Positions 1 through 9,866 of a stretch of DNA of 64,000 bases are shown here, piece after piece. The DNA is from Lentisphaerota bacterium (lineage in GTDB: Bacteria; Verrucomicrobiota; Lentisphaeria; Oligosphaerales; JABHEG01), in assembly GCA_018676675.1 (NCBI GenBank), contig JABHEG010000367.1:62001-126000 (forward strand). Reading direction: 5' to 3'. The notes below the pieces were generated by a model. That model saw only the letters and a list, made by a program, of their open reading frames with translations, had not been told where the DNA came from and searched no databases. Numbering within the stretch: position 1 is the stretch's first letter; the number at the start of each line of letters is the position of its first letter. The translations under genes and the position numbers were made by a program.

Positions 1-1
1 T

Positions 2-496
2 GCACTTGACTACGTCCTCATCCCCTTCTCTCATTTCCACATGAAGGGGTTTGTCGAGCCTCCCGGGATCGAGAACCCTGAACAGGTGGGCGACCTGATG
101 GTCAGGCGTTGTTCTGAGGTCCTTGAACTGGGCCTGGCGACGGGATTGGCTCATCCGTTTCTGCCCTGTGGGCACCGTGACTCAACGGACGAGATCCTGG
201 CAACGATCTCTGATGATGCCTTTGCCGCCTGCTTCCGACAGGCGGCACGGTGCGAGGTCAGCATTGAGATCACCACAGGTTTCTTCCCGAGTTTGACCGA
301 CGGCGAACTCCCGGGATGTCACGACATCGGCTTCCTGCGCATGTTGAGCATCGCGAAAGAGGCGGGGTGTTGGTTCCACTTTGCGAGTGACACGCATAGC
401 CTCGCGGGTGTTGGTGTGGTTACCCGACTCGCGGGACATGTGAAGGACTTGGGGATTCGTGAGGACGACATCCTGCCTTTGGCCCGCCGGGCTTAG
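2..496 (+). CDS. PHP-domain metal-dependent hydrolase, C-terminal part
   Basis: This is the C-terminal ~164 residues of a PHP-family phosphoesterase or histidinol-phosphatase-like hydrolase. The frame is open from base 2 through the in-frame ATG at 41 (ALDYVLIPFSHFHMKG), so the ATG is internal and the gene begins before the window. Metal-ligand-like motifs are PFSHFH, GLAHPFLPCGHRD and FASDTHSL; His and Asp in such positions bind the divalent metals in PHP enzymes. The substrate cannot be told from this part. It reads toward the next gene and ends 125 bases before the stop of that convergent gene. The family call is fairly safe; the specific function is not. Confidence 0.6.
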   Translation, partial: ALDYVLIPFSHFHMKGFVEPPGIENPEQVGDLMVRRCSEVLELGLATGLAHPFLPCGHRDSTDEILATISDDAFAACFRQAARCEVSIEITTGFFPSLTDGELPGCHDIGFLRMLSIAKEAGCWFHFASDTHSLAGVGVVTRLAGHVKDLGIREDDILPLARRA

Positions 497-621
497 GGAC
501 GATTGGCGCCAAGATAGGCTGCGGGACATACATTCGGGAAGAGGTCGCCGGATGGTGCTGCCTCCGACATTGAGGGTCCGTGCAGCCAACGTGGTGGGGA
601 GCGTTGGGGTGGGAATCCAGG

Positions 622-2700
622 CTATTTCGGCCTGATGAGGGCAAGCCAGTGGCCTTTTTCGGGGGATCTGATGGAGACAGCCGGGCCTGCTGTGACGGTC
701 TCCCGGCTGTGCAAGTCCCCGGTGCGGACATCGATCCAGCGCATGTCAGCGCTGCCGGTGATGGTGCTCAGGTCCACAGTCGCTTCCCCGCCATTTGGGA
801 GATACATCGCGTATGTCTCTCCCCCTGCGGTTGCGAGATATGCCTGGTTGGCGGTTCGCCTTTTGAGCAGCGCGTTTGCCGGTCTGAACGTCCAGGGGGC
901 CATCGCCGCCTCAAGTCTTCGGGCCGTCTTCAGGGACCCGACTGCGAGCTCCGAGAGGCCTTGTCCGGAAGACGGCCGATGGAACCGGGCGCTGGCGGCC
1001 CCCCCTATCACGTGGCGCCACCAGCGCTCGATGCCATCCCGCGTGTTACCATGTCGGCCGCCATCGGCCCCATAGGTCTTGACCGTGTTGAGGGGGCGTG
1101 GCTGCTCCGCCGTGTACTGACGCACCCACTGGAAATTGTCCCAGTGCTCCTGTCCCTTTTTCTGGTTGTTCTGAGACACATCGGCGAAGTCGTATAGTCC
1201 GGGGTGGTCCAACGTGCGTCGGTGGCGGGTGGCCTTCAGGTCCCAGTCGTCCCACATCTCGGTGATGCATACCTGTTTGTCTGCCTGGGTCGCATGACCC
1301 CGGATGAACTCGGCCCAATAGGCTCCCCAGGCCTCGTCACCCGAGGTCTCGTTGTCCATGCAGTAGAGCACGTGTTCATGCTCAAGCGTGTAAGAGAGCA
1401 TTTTCGCCACGAAGCGCTGCTGGAACGGGAGCACGACGGTATTGTTCCGCTGCCCCGGAGTTGTGAAGAAGAAGGGCTGTTGGTTACGTCCGGGGTGATC
1501 CGGATACACTTCTGCCAAGCCCGATTCAGCGGACGTGTAGTTGACGTTGTTTCGTGGGTTGTAGGGATGTGGGGGCCAATTCCCGCGAGCGTAGTCGAAG
1601 CGGTCCCACACCTCGATCTGGACGATGATGTCGCGTGCGGCGGTGAGTCGCAGCATGGTTTCGAAGCGGTCCCAGTACTCGTTGTTCCATTGACTGAGGT
1701 CGTATCTGCCGTCGGCCAGTTGGCCAAAGGGGTAGACCTCAAACCCATAATCTTTGCGGTCGCTCATCGTGTTGCGTATGTAGTTTGCTCCCGCTTCCCG
1801 CATTTCGTCCAAATGTTCTTCCAGGTCTGGTATCTGGAACAGGTTGTCATCCTTGCTTCCGCCCAGAAGCCACACGGGCTTCCCTTTGTACTGCCAATAT
1901 CGTGGGTTGTCAGAGTATGGTTTGATGCGCATGTTGCTGTCCTTGGTTTCGGGGGCGGCCACCTGTGAAATCCGGGCGTGTGAAGCCCAGCGGGAAGCTC
2001 GGGCCGCTACCTGCACCGGTGTCAGTTCCAGAGCGAAAATGGCTACGCTGCCCAGCCTGCCATCCCAGTCTCGCTCTCCTGACCACTCGTCTCCCAGGAG
2101 CAGATGGGCTTCAGACCAATTGCTGAAGTCGCCTCGAACTCGGCTTGAGAGCATGACTCGTTTGCCGTTGACATAGCACCGCAGGTTCCCGGGGCTGTAG
2201 GTCACGGTGACGTGAGCAAGTCGAGCCACTGGCGCCCGGCAGAGCGTCAACTGCGGGTTGGTTCCGTTTGGGCCGGTTTGCGGAGTGCGCAGACGCATGA
2301 CCAGCTCAGCACCATCGTGCCCCAGGGTGAAATTGCGGCTGCGTGGATCACTGGAAAAACTGACGATCCGGGCGGGGCCCTGCTGAAGAGATTGCCCGGC
2401 CTGGAGCACGACTTCCAGCGTCAGGGCATTGCTTCCCCGGCAGGCATCCAGAAGGGAGGTATCGGCCCCTTCGACTATAAAGGCGCCTTTGGTCAGGACA
2501 ATCGCTCCCGTGTCATCCGGCTGGGCACTCCCCCGCGCGTAAATGCGGTGTGACGATGTCCCTTGTTCGCCGAACGTGCCGTCAGCGAACCAGGCGAACG
2601 TGGGGGCGGGTTCCTCAGCCGAGGAGACGCTATGCGCCAGCGAAAGGACGAGGACTGACACCAGAAGCGCGTGGGCAGTATGTCTGACATGCTGAAACAT
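622..2700 (-). CDS. secreted LamG plus glycosidase-like barrel protein
   Basis: The 692-residue product starts with a signal peptide (residues 1-28, cleavage near SVSSAEE). Residues ~30-235 look like a LamG/concanavalin-type jelly roll ([40 protein letters not shown]). Residues ~255-600 look like a (beta/alpha)8 glycosidase-like domain of the type in secreted DUF4038-like proteins: [37 protein letters not shown], and [11 protein letters not shown], which may carry a catalytic acid. The C-terminal ~80 residues look like a beta-sandwich. The start is ATG 2700 behind GGGAG. The next gene is divergent. A role in extracellular glycan breakdown is inferred; the exact hydrolase family is not recognised. 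Confidence 0.6.
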
Positions 2701-3030
2701 GGTCTTGCTCCCGGGGTTGCCGCGGACAATCCGTCTGTGCCATGGCGACGGTGGACATACCGGTCAACTGTCACGCGTGAGGGCCAAGATGCAAGTGTAA
2801 GGAAGGTACGTGTCCGTTGCGCGTGTTCTGACGGGGAAGGCGGGGCCACCGGTCGGGCATGCCTCTTCCTTCCGGTCTCCGCCGTTGCCCTTCGGCTTTT
2901 CTCGCGGAAGAGTGTAACCTCGGACTGGTCTTCCCCGTATAGGGGGTAAGAGTCGCGCATAGGGGACTGCCCCGTTGCCCGGTTCACCAAACGCTCTCTC
3001 GTGTTCAGTTTCCCCGAAAGGAACGATGCT
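2701..3030. other. divergent intergenic region, no clear element
   Basis: About 330 bases separate the divergent secreted proteins at 2700 and 3031, so promoters for both should lie here. No convincing -35/-10 pair, RNA or repeat was seen. Small reading frames across it have no ribosome site and no recognisable domain. Confidence 0.4.
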
Positions 3031-5208
3031 ATGCAGACGTCGATGACTTGGTTATGGGTGGTCGCCACCGTCTCTTGCCTGCTTTGCCCCGGCAGACTCC
3101 AGGCGGCTGATGCCGATGCGGAAACAGCTATTGCCCAGCTTGTGAGCAGCGATGCGCTCGTACTGGTTAACATCCCGGACACGCGGACGCTTCAAGAGGC
3201 GCTGAAGAAATCGCCGGTAGGGAAGGGCGTGGCAGCGTCCTCATCAATGGTGGCCGTGGCCAATTTCATCCAGGCGGCCGGCGAGTTGGCCTCGGTGGCG
3301 TTGGCCGACTGTCCCGGCAGTGAGTTTGGGAAGGGGTTCCCAAAGACGTGGGGATTGGTCGTCTTTCCCTTGCCGGACGACGCTGACGAGCTCACGCAGC
3401 CGGCTTTGGGGTTCGTTGGTGTGATCCCCGAAGGAGGAGAGCAGTTCGCCCATCGCTTTGGAGAGAAACTGCTACCTGCGTTTGGGGCTATGGCCGATGG
3501 CATGGAACTCACAGTTGGTTCCAGCAAAGGGCAAAAGATCTACCGAATGAACAACCTGAAGGAGGGCGGCGGGTTCAGCGTTTCGTTCGTCGAACGGTTT
3601 GTCTTCCTGGGGAATGAGCCGGGCATAGAGAGGCTCCTTTCCTGCGCGGACGGCGCTGGCGAGACTCTGGCCGGCAGCGCCGTTTTCCAGGATGCCGCCG
3701 CGGAATTCGACCCCGCTGCACTGGCCACGGCGTATGTGAATATGGTCCCCGTGATGGAGGGTGTCCTTGCCGACATCCCGCCGGGATCCAAGCAGGAACG
3801 TGAGACCCATTTCATGGGAACGTACGCCTTGACCGGAATCCGGGCATGGGCTGTTCCTGAGCAGGACGGTTTTCGTGAGTCGGTCCAACTCGCTTTTGAT
3901 GAGGAACAGGAACAGGCCTTGATCGGCATTCTGCGGACGCGCAAGCACCTCAAACTCACCAGCCCGACGGTTGTGCCGTCGAAGTACGGGGCTTTCCTCG
4001 GGCTGAATGTGGGTCCGGGGAAAGAGCTCTACTCAGCCATACAGGAACTGGTTCTAGCCGTCCATGGCGAGGAAGTGCGGGTCAAGTTCGATGAGATCCA
4101 CGACTGGTTACTTCAGAGTTTCAATATCGATGTTGAGGAGGACCTCTTTGGCGAGCTCGGCCCTGAGCTTTTCGTTGCGGCAGCGCTGCGCAAGCCCGAT
4201 GCTCTGGCAAACCGGAAGAACCCGACGCCACGCTGGGCGGATTTCGACATTCTGGGAGGGATTCAGGTAGGGCAGCCTGAGGATGCTCAGAAGACAATCG
4301 AGGCGTTGATGGGGGCGGAGCCTTTCAAGAAGCAGGGAATGTCTGTCGTCCCGGAGAAGTTCGGCGACCTGGATGTGTACCTCATCCAGCACCCGGGGCT
4401 GGGGCAGACTGTCATCGTTTACGCGTACGTGGGAGATTTCCTGGTCCTGGCCAACAGCCGGCAAGCTCTTGCCAGGGCTGCACGTTGCCATCGGGTCAAA
4501 GACACGCTTGCCAGGACCCCGCCGTTCAGTGCGGACGGAAGCGTCCTCTCCTCGTCCCTTCTGGCCGGCATCTACGTACGCACCGAGCCTGTGCTGGCTG
4601 CCATTCTGCCGCGTTTGATTGCGGACAAGGCCCCGCCGATTCGGAACTTCGCCCCCGACGTCGGCCGTATTCTCGCTTCAGCGGGGAATCTGCAGGCTGG
4701 AGTGATTTCGGATGAGGGAGGACTCTTCATTGAGACGGAAGCTGCTGTGCCAGTCGCGACAACACTGGTGTCCCTTGCCACTGCCGGTCCGTTCTCCAAA
4801 CCGATTCTGGGGCGGAAGGCTGAAGCGGTGAAGGATCCTGCCAAGAAGATCGGCAAAGCACTGCGCAAGTACCACCGGCGCAACGGTGCGGGCCCCGAGT
4901 CGCTGCACGAGCTTGTGCCCGAGTGTATCGAGGAGCTGCCACTGGACCCGTTTACCCGTGAAGATCTCCAGTATGGCGTTTCGAAGGATGGGAAGGGATG
5001 GTTCGTCTTCAGTGTGGGAGCGGACGGGGCCGCGGATGTTGTTCCGTCGAACTACACACTTGCTGACTGGGAAGCCCTCAAGACGAGTGTAGAGCCAGGG
5101 AAAGCCAGGAAAGCCAAGCGGGTGATCTACCGTTTGCGCCCGAAGCAGAACGCCGACGAACGAGCCTGGGACGATGAGGGCGACATTGTGAGAACCGGAA
5201 CGTGGTGA
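3031..5208 (+). CDS. secreted DUF3352-like protein with GspG-like tail
   Basis: The start is taken at ATG 3031 because GAAAGGAA lies just upstream and the signal peptide begins there (MQTSMTWLWVVATVSCLLC, cleavage near LQAADA); an in-frame GTG at 3001 would put ten odd residues before it. The 725-residue product resembles large periplasmic or surface DUF3352-type proteins: an N-terminal domain with SSDALVLVNIPDTRTLQEAL and a repeated copy in the middle (SPTVVPSKYGAFLGLNVGPG, FLVLANSRQAL). The last ~120 residues resemble the C-terminal part of type II secretion pseudopilin GspG (KYHRRNGAGPESLHELV, LPLDPFTREDLQYGVS), without a pilin N-terminus. Function is unknown; envelope location is well supported. 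Confidence 0.55.
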   Translation: MQTSMTWLWVVATVSCLLCPGRLQAADADAETAIAQLVSSDALVLVNIPDTRTLQEALKKSPVGKGVAASSSMVAVANFIQAAGELASVALADCPGSEFGKGFPKTWGLVVFPLPDDADELTQPALGFVGVIPEGGEQFAHRFGEKLLPAFGAMADGMELTVGSSKGQKIYRMNNLKEGGGFSVSFVERFVFLGNEPGIERLLSCADGAGETLAGSAVFQDAAAEFDPAALATAYVNMVPVMEGVLADIPPGSKQERETHFMGTYALTGIRAWAVPEQDGFRESVQLAFDEEQEQALIGILRTRKHLKLTSPTVVPSKYGAFLGLNVGPGKELYSAIQELVLAVHGEEVRVKFDEIHDWLLQSFNIDVEEDLFGELGPELFVAAALRKPDALANRKNPTPRWADFDILGGIQVGQPEDAQKTIEALMGAEPFKKQGMSVVPEKFGDLDVYLIQHPGLGQTVIVYAYVGDFLVLANSRQALARAARCHRVKDTLARTPPFSADGSVLSSSLLAGIYVRTEPVLAAILPRLIADKAPPIRNFAPDVGRILASAGNLQAGVISDEGGLFIETEAAVPVATTLVSLATAGPFSKPILGRKAEAVKDPAKKIGKALRKYHRRNGAGPESLHELVPECIEELPLDPFTREDLQYGVSKDGKGWFVFSVGADGAADVVPSNYTLADWEALKTSVEPGKARKAKRVIYRLRPKQNADERAWDDEGDIVRTGTW

Positions 5209-5319
5209 CCAACGTTCTCTCTTGCTCCTTGACGGATTGGGTGAGAGAACTACCTTCTTAGCATCGCGTCGCTGAGGGCGGTGGGTAGCCCTCTGGTCGG
5301 TTGCGTGGGGGTAGGTTTG

Positions 5320-6432
5320 ATGGCTGGCTTGGAGCTAACGTTCCTTTGTAGGTTCTGCAACACGGAGCTTGTTGCGGCAATGGGGGCAGTGGGCCACACG
5401 GCTCCATGCCCCAAGTGCGGACGTGTCATGTTGGTCCCCGTTCCGGAATTGGCTCCGGGGACGATCCTGGGGGGCTTCCGCATTATCCAGCGCCTGGGAC
5501 AGGGAGGGATGGGAGATGTCTTTCTTGCCCGCCAGCTCTCAATGGATCGGAACGTCGCGCTGAAGATCCTCTCGCCGAGCCTGATCCGGAACGATGCCCT
5601 GATCGGTAAGTTCCGGGATGAAGTGCGAACGCTGGCCAACCTCCGCCATCCGAACATCGTCACCGCATTCGATGCTGGAGAGGTGGAGACCTTCTATTAC
5701 ATGGCCATGGCTCATGTTGTCGGTGAGGATCTTGGGCGGATGGTCGAGCGCGGCTGCCTGCTGGCTGAGAAACGCATACTTCACCTTTTCCTGCAGGTCT
5801 CTGAGGCGCTCAAGTACGCCTGGGATGAGGTGAAGCTCATCCACCACGACATCAAGCCGTCAAATATCATGCTTGACGGCAAGGGGAACCCCGTACTCCT
5901 GGACTTCGGGTTGGCTGGGCCCCTGGTGCGGGCCGGAAGCCCGGACGACGCCGCACGCCCCGGTGGGACGCCGCTCTACATCAGCCCCGAGATGTTGCAG
6001 AAAGGGAGCGTTCCGGATTTCAGGAGTGATATGTATTCCCTCGGTGCCACGATGTTTTGCGTGGCGACAGGACGGCCGCCCTTCCCAGGGGACCATATCA
6101 ACGAGATTCTGGCCAAGCACCGAGACGAACCCGTTCCCGATCCACGCAGCCTGCGGAAGGGACTCTCGGAGGGGACCGCTCGGCTCATCCAGACGATGAT
6201 GGCCAAGTCTCCCCATAAGCGGCACAAGAGCTGGCAGGAGTTGATCGACGATTTCTACCGGGTGAGCCTTGGGGAGGAACCGAAGGTCAGGAAGCACCTG
6301 GGAGAAAGCCATGCCGCACGGAAGGCGGGACGTCTCGCGAGGAGGAAGCGTCGCCGCAAGGCGCTCACCATCGCCGTCGTTGTCGTTGCTCTCATCGGGT
6401 TGGCCGCATACATCATTCACACACGCCTGTGA
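5320..6432 (+). CDS. zinc-ribbon Ser/Thr protein kinase, membrane anchored
   Basis: The start is ATG 5320 behind GGGGGTAGG. Residues ~5-35 form a zinc ribbon (CRFCNTEL, CPKCGRVM). The Hanks-type kinase domain follows at ~50-310, with a good Gly loop (LGQGGMGDVF), the VALK lysine, catalytic HHDIKPSNIML (HHD in place of HRD), DFGLAG and the GTPLYISPE activation segment. The C-terminus has a basic stretch (RRKRRRKA) and one membrane helix (ALTIAVVVVALIGLAAYII) ending three residues before the stop, so the kinase is cytoplasmic and tail-anchored. No sensor domain follows the helix. A zinc ribbon before a kinase domain is common in PVC bacteria. Substrates are unknown. Confidence 0.85.
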   Translation: MAGLELTFLCRFCNTELVAAMGAVGHTAPCPKCGRVMLVPVPELAPGTILGGFRIIQRLGQGGMGDVFLARQLSMDRNVALKILSPSLIRNDALIGKFRDEVRTLANLRHPNIVTAFDAGEVETFYYMAMAHVVGEDLGRMVERGCLLAEKRILHLFLQVSEALKYAWDEVKLIHHDIKPSNIMLDGKGNPVLLDFGLAGPLVRAGSPDDAARPGGTPLYISPEMLQKGSVPDFRSDMYSLGATMFCVATGRPPFPGDHINEILAKHRDEPVPDPRSLRKGLSEGTARLIQTMMAKSPHKRHKSWQELIDDFYRVSLGEEPKVRKHLGESHAARKAGRLARRKRRRKALTIAVVVVALIGLAAYIIHTRL

Positions 6433-6495
6433 TGCGGCAGGGACTTCCGGGGCAGGGGAGGGCAAGCGCCGACTGGCCGTGCCCAGGAGCCTCAA

Positions 6496-7467
6496 TCACC
6501 TGACGAGATCCTCGATCGCGTTGACAATGGTCTCGACTTGAGGCAGACAGGCGTCTTCCAGCGGAGGGCTGAACGGGATGGGGATGTTGGCTCCGGCGTG
6601 GACAATCGGGGGGGCGTCGAGGTAGTCAAACCCTTCAGCCACAACGCGGCGAACGATTTCCGCCCCGATTCCGCAGCGCACAGGGGATTCATGGACAACC
6701 AGGAGCCGTCCGGTTTTGGCCACTGAGCCCAGGATCGCTTCCATATCCAGAGGCACTATCGTGCGTGGATCAATGACCTCGACGCTGATGCGCCCCTCGA
6801 GTTCGGCCGCCGCTTTGAGCGCCTTGTGGCGGGAATAGGCGGTCGCCACGACAGTGACATCCGTGCCTGAGCGGACCACATCGGCCTTCCCCAGGGGGAC
6901 GATCCATTCGCCCTCCGGGACCTCTTCCTCATCATAGAGAACGATGCGGTTCTCGATGACCAACACGGGGTTGTCGTCGCGGATCGCGGCCTTGAGAAGG
7001 CCCTTCGCATCGTACGCGGTGGCCGGCATGCAGACCTTGAATCCGGGGGTGTGGGCAAACCATGCCTCGAGGCTCTGGGAATGTTGGGCTGACTCACGCG
7101 TGCCGTGTCCTGACTGGGCCCTGATCGTGACGGGCATGGTGAACTGGCCACCGGACATGTAGCGCAGTTTGGCCATCTGGTTGACCAACTGGTCCATAGC
7201 CAGCATGATGAAATCCATGTACATGATCTCAACGATCGGGCGGAGACCCGTTGCGGCTGCCCCGACACTCAGACCGACGAAGCCTTCCTCGGAAATCGGT
7301 GTGCCCACACAACGTCTTGGGCCCAGTTCGTCGGCGATGCGGCGGGTGAAATTGAAGACACCACCGTCGATGTCGACGTCTTCGCCGAGGACGAAAACAC
7401 GGTCGTCGCGGACCATTTCTTCGTACATGGCCTCGTTCAGGGCGTCGCAGTAGGTGATTTTTCTCAT
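6496..7467 (-). CDS. pdhB: pyruvate/2-oxoacid dehydrogenase E1 beta subunit
   Basis: The 323-residue product is the transketolase-like beta subunit of a ThDP-dependent 2-oxoacid (pyruvate or acetoin) dehydrogenase E1. Typical segments are ITYCDALNEAMYEEM, VFVLGEDVDIDGGVF, PISEEGFVGLSVGAAATG, AQSGHGTRESAQHSQSLE and the C-terminal VVHESPVRCGIGAEIVRRV. The start is set at ATG 7467, where conservation begins; an upstream in-frame ATG at 7500 adds only 11 unconserved residues. It lies 76 bases downstream of the alpha-subunit gene and the two are surely co-expressed. No lipoyl E2 or E3 gene is nearby, so these must lie elsewhere. Pyruvate versus acetoin specificity cannot be decided. Confidence 0.85.
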   Translation of the reverse strand: MRKITYCDALNEAMYEEMVRDDRVFVLGEDVDIDGGVFNFTRRIADELGPRRCVGTPISEEGFVGLSVGAAATGLRPIVEIMYMDFIMLAMDQLVNQMAKLRYMSGGQFTMPVTIRAQSGHGTRESAQHSQSLEAWFAHTPGFKVCMPATAYDAKGLLKAAIRDDNPVLVIENRIVLYDEEEVPEGEWIVPLGKADVVRSGTDVTVVATAYSRHKALKAAAELEGRISVEVIDPRTIVPLDMEAILGSVAKTGRLLVVHESPVRCGIGAEIVRRVVAEGFDYLDAPPIVHAGANIPIPFSPPLEDACLPQVETIVNAIEDLVR

Positions 7468-7543
7468 GTCTCTATCTCTTTGGCCTGACCATGCTGACAT
7501 GCGGTGCTCTGCTGTGCGTTTGCAGCCGCGGGGGCCGTGCTCG

Positions 7544-8521
7544 CTATGCCCAGAGGTACTCGGCGACGTGTTCGGGGTCCGGGAAAGGGCTTTCCCGGGC
7601 GAACGCGATGGCCTCCTCCAATTCGCTCTCGACGGCGGATTCGGTGTTTCTCAGATCCGCTGCGGAGAGTAGACCGTCGTCACGTGCATGCCGGCGGAAT
7701 CTCTCGATGGGGTCTCGTGCATCTCCACGCCAATCGAGGATCTCATCCTTCCCGCGTGCGTCGGGGATGATGCCGCAGTGAGGCTCTACGCGGTACGTTT
7801 TCGCTTCGATGAATGTGCAGCCGCCTCCCGTCCGGGCTCGTGTGACAGCGGCTGAGACAGTTCGATGGACATCGAGGACGTCGTTGCCATCGCAGATCGC
7901 CCACGGCAGGTTGTAGGCGTCGGCTCGGGGAGCGATATCCTCTGTGCACGTGCTCTTCTCTACCGGTGTTGTGGCTGCGTACCGGTTGTTCTCACACAGG
8001 TAGATGATCGGGAGCCCCCAAAGCGATGCCATGTTCAGGCATTCATGGATGACGCCTTGGTTGGAGGCCCCCTCGCTGAAGAAGCACACGCAGACCTGAT
8101 CTGTGCTGCGGTACTTGGCTGAAAAGGCGGCTCCGAGGGCGATCGAGATCCCTCCGCCCACGATTCCGTTGCCTCCGAGGAAGCCCTTTTTGATGTCGAA
8201 CATATGCATGGATCCACCGCGTCCCTTGGAATGCCCGGTGGCGCGCCCCATCATCTCCGCCATCGTGGTTTTCACGTCCAGATGCTTCGCGAGCGTGTGA
8301 CCATGGCTGCGGTGTCCACTGGTCACATAGTCGTCGGTTCGCAGTGCCTCGCAGGCTCCCACGGCCACGGCCTCCTGCCCGATGTAGAGGTGAATGGCTC
8401 CCACGATTTCACCGGCCCGGTAGAGCGTTTTCACTTCCTCTTCGAAGCGACGAATCGTGAGCATCATGCGGTACATGCGAAGCAGCAAGGGCTTGTCTGT
8501 TTTCGGCGTTTGGTCTTCCAT
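7544..8521 (-). CDS. pdhA: pyruvate/2-oxoacid dehydrogenase E1 alpha subunit
   Basis: The 325-residue product is the ThDP-binding alpha subunit of a 2-oxoacid dehydrogenase E1. Visible motifs are MYRMMLTIRRFEEEV, GAIHLYIGQEAVAVG, SGHRSHGHTLAKH, GRGGSMHMFD and the ThDP/Mg region FFSEGASNQGVIHECLNMAS with YLCENNRYA. The length and the phosphorylation-loop-like RYEPH equivalent (YRVEPHCG) fit the family. ATG 8521 has AGGGAG six bases upstream. With pdhB downstream it makes the E1 heterotetramer that decarboxylates pyruvate (or acetoin) and passes the acyl group to a lipoyl E2 not encoded here. Confidence 0.87.
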   Translation of the reverse strand: MEDQTPKTDKPLLLRMYRMMLTIRRFEEEVKTLYRAGEIVGAIHLYIGQEAVAVGACEALRTDDYVTSGHRSHGHTLAKHLDVKTTMAEMMGRATGHSKGRGGSMHMFDIKKGFLGGNGIVGGGISIALGAAFSAKYRSTDQVCVCFFSEGASNQGVIHECLNMASLWGLPIIYLCENNRYAATTPVEKSTCTEDIAPRADAYNLPWAICDGNDVLDVHRTVSAAVTRARTGGGCTFIEAKTYRVEPHCGIIPDARGKDEILDWRGDARDPIERFRRHARDDGLLSAADLRNTESAVESELEEAIAFARESPFPDPEHVAEYLWA

Positions 8522-8648
8522 TATCGCTCCCTGTGAGCCAGAAGGTATGCCATGGGGACCGCATGGCGGCCGTCATTGCGTCAGTGCGTGTCTCGAGGGT
8601 GTGGCATTGGGGCACTGTAAGAGGGCACAGCCCTGCTGACCAGCACAT

Positions 8649-9683
8649 CTACGGTTGACATGCCGGCATGTTCTTGGCCGTCCGCATCATCGCTTCGACA
8701 TTCTGGCGCGGGGTGTTTGCCATGATTCCCTCACCCGTGTTGAACGTGTAGCCCGGCGTGGAGGCGTTTGCGTCGATCATCGCTACGGTGGCTTGTTCCA
8801 CGTGCTCGGGGGGGGCGTCGCGCAGCAGAATTGGGTCGAAGTTCCCGGTCAGGCACTTGGTGGAACCGAGCGTTCGCCTGATGTCTGCGAGGTCGGCACC
8901 TTCGCCCACATTGACTGCGCTGGCCGGAATCTGCGTCTGCAGTTCAAGATGAGGCACCGAGGTCTCGCAGGTGTGGTAGATCACGAGACCGCCGTCCGCG
9001 GTAAGTGCCTGCGCGACTTCGGTCGCGGCCGCTTGAGCGAACTCCGCAAACCATGCCGGGCTCAGGAAGGTTGAGTCAGCTACACAGTCTCCGAGCCAGA
9101 GGACATCTGCTCCGGCCTCCTGCTGGGCACGGCCGAACGCGATTTGGTGGTCGCCAAAGAACCGCAGGTTGTCGAACACGAGGTCCGGCTGTTCGAGCAT
9201 GGTGACCAGTAGCGTGTCGATCCCGTAGATGAGCCCCAGGGCGGAGAAGGGAGCGGCAACTCGCCCCATCACGCAGCAGCTGTCTCCCAGAGCCGCCTTC
9301 GTTTGTCTGATCATCTGCAAGTGGATAGGGAGACGCATGTCACGGTCTGGGTCTGGGATATTGAAGCTGTTGAGTGTGTCCCGTTCCATGGGCAGGTAGG
9401 CGAGCGGCATGGTGGGATGCAGAGGGTCGTCTGACATGTCGAGGCCGAGGGGTTCGAACTCGATGTAGTCGTCCGGGAAGATCTCAGTCAGGTCATAGTC
9501 GAAGGTGTCGACGGCCTGAGTCTTACAGCGGACCATCGCGTCGACATCCGTTCGGCTCTGCGAACAGGTGAGCCCGAACACCTCCATGTCGAACTCAAGG
9601 CCCAGAGCAAAGACAGGCAGCCGCGACGGTGTGCGATGTTCGCAACATGCGCGGAAGTCGTCGACCACACCCGGGTAAGCCAT
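8649..9683 (-). CDS. uroporphyrinogen decarboxylase (UroD) family protein
   Basis: The start is ATG 9683, with AGGAG six bases upstream and the conserved fold beginning there (MAYPGVVDDFRACCEH). The 344-residue product belongs to the UroD superfamily, which besides haem-synthesis HemE includes MtaA/CmuA-type corrinoid methyltransferases. Seen are RLPVFALGLEF, the inner barrel VMGRVAAPFSALGLIYG, the metal-site-like GGLVIYHTCETSVPHLELQ and GSTKCLTGNFDP, and a YTFNTGEGIM ending. The HTCE...CLTGN arrangement resembles zinc-dependent methyltransferase members more than HemE, which has no such His/Cys. No corrinoid protein gene adjoins, so methyl transfer is only inferred. It is divergent from the Gfo/Idh gene. 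Confidence 0.65.
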   Translation of the reverse strand: MAYPGVVDDFRACCEHRTPSRLPVFALGLEFDMEVFGLTCSQSRTDVDAMVRCKTQAVDTFDYDLTEIFPDDYIEFEPLGLDMSDDPLHPTMPLAYLPMERDTLNSFNIPDPDRDMRLPIHLQMIRQTKAALGDSCCVMGRVAAPFSALGLIYGIDTLLVTMLEQPDLVFDNLRFFGDHQIAFGRAQQEAGADVLWLGDCVADSTFLSPAWFAEFAQAAATEVAQALTADGGLVIYHTCETSVPHLELQTQIPASAVNVGEGADLADIRRTLGSTKCLTGNFDPILLRDAPPEHVEQATVAMIDANASTPGYTFNTGEGIMANTPRQNVEAMMRTAKNMPACQP

Positions 9684-9866
9684 CTCGAACTCCTGTTCTG
9701 ACGGGGCGAATGTCCCGCCTCTGACGAGCAGCGGCAATATGCCGGGGCATTGCCTACGGGTCAATGCCACAGGATCCAGATCAACTTGATACTGAGCCGT
9801 CTCGGGCTACTTTTTGTCTCATACTCAGTCCACGATGATCGCGGTGAACATACCAGGAGAGAGTAC

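Noticed and set aside
5214..5250. GTTCTCTC...GAGAGAAC inverted repeat after the DUF3352-like gene as a terminator
   Set aside because: The 8-bp stem has a 21-base loop and no U-tract, so it is too weak to call.
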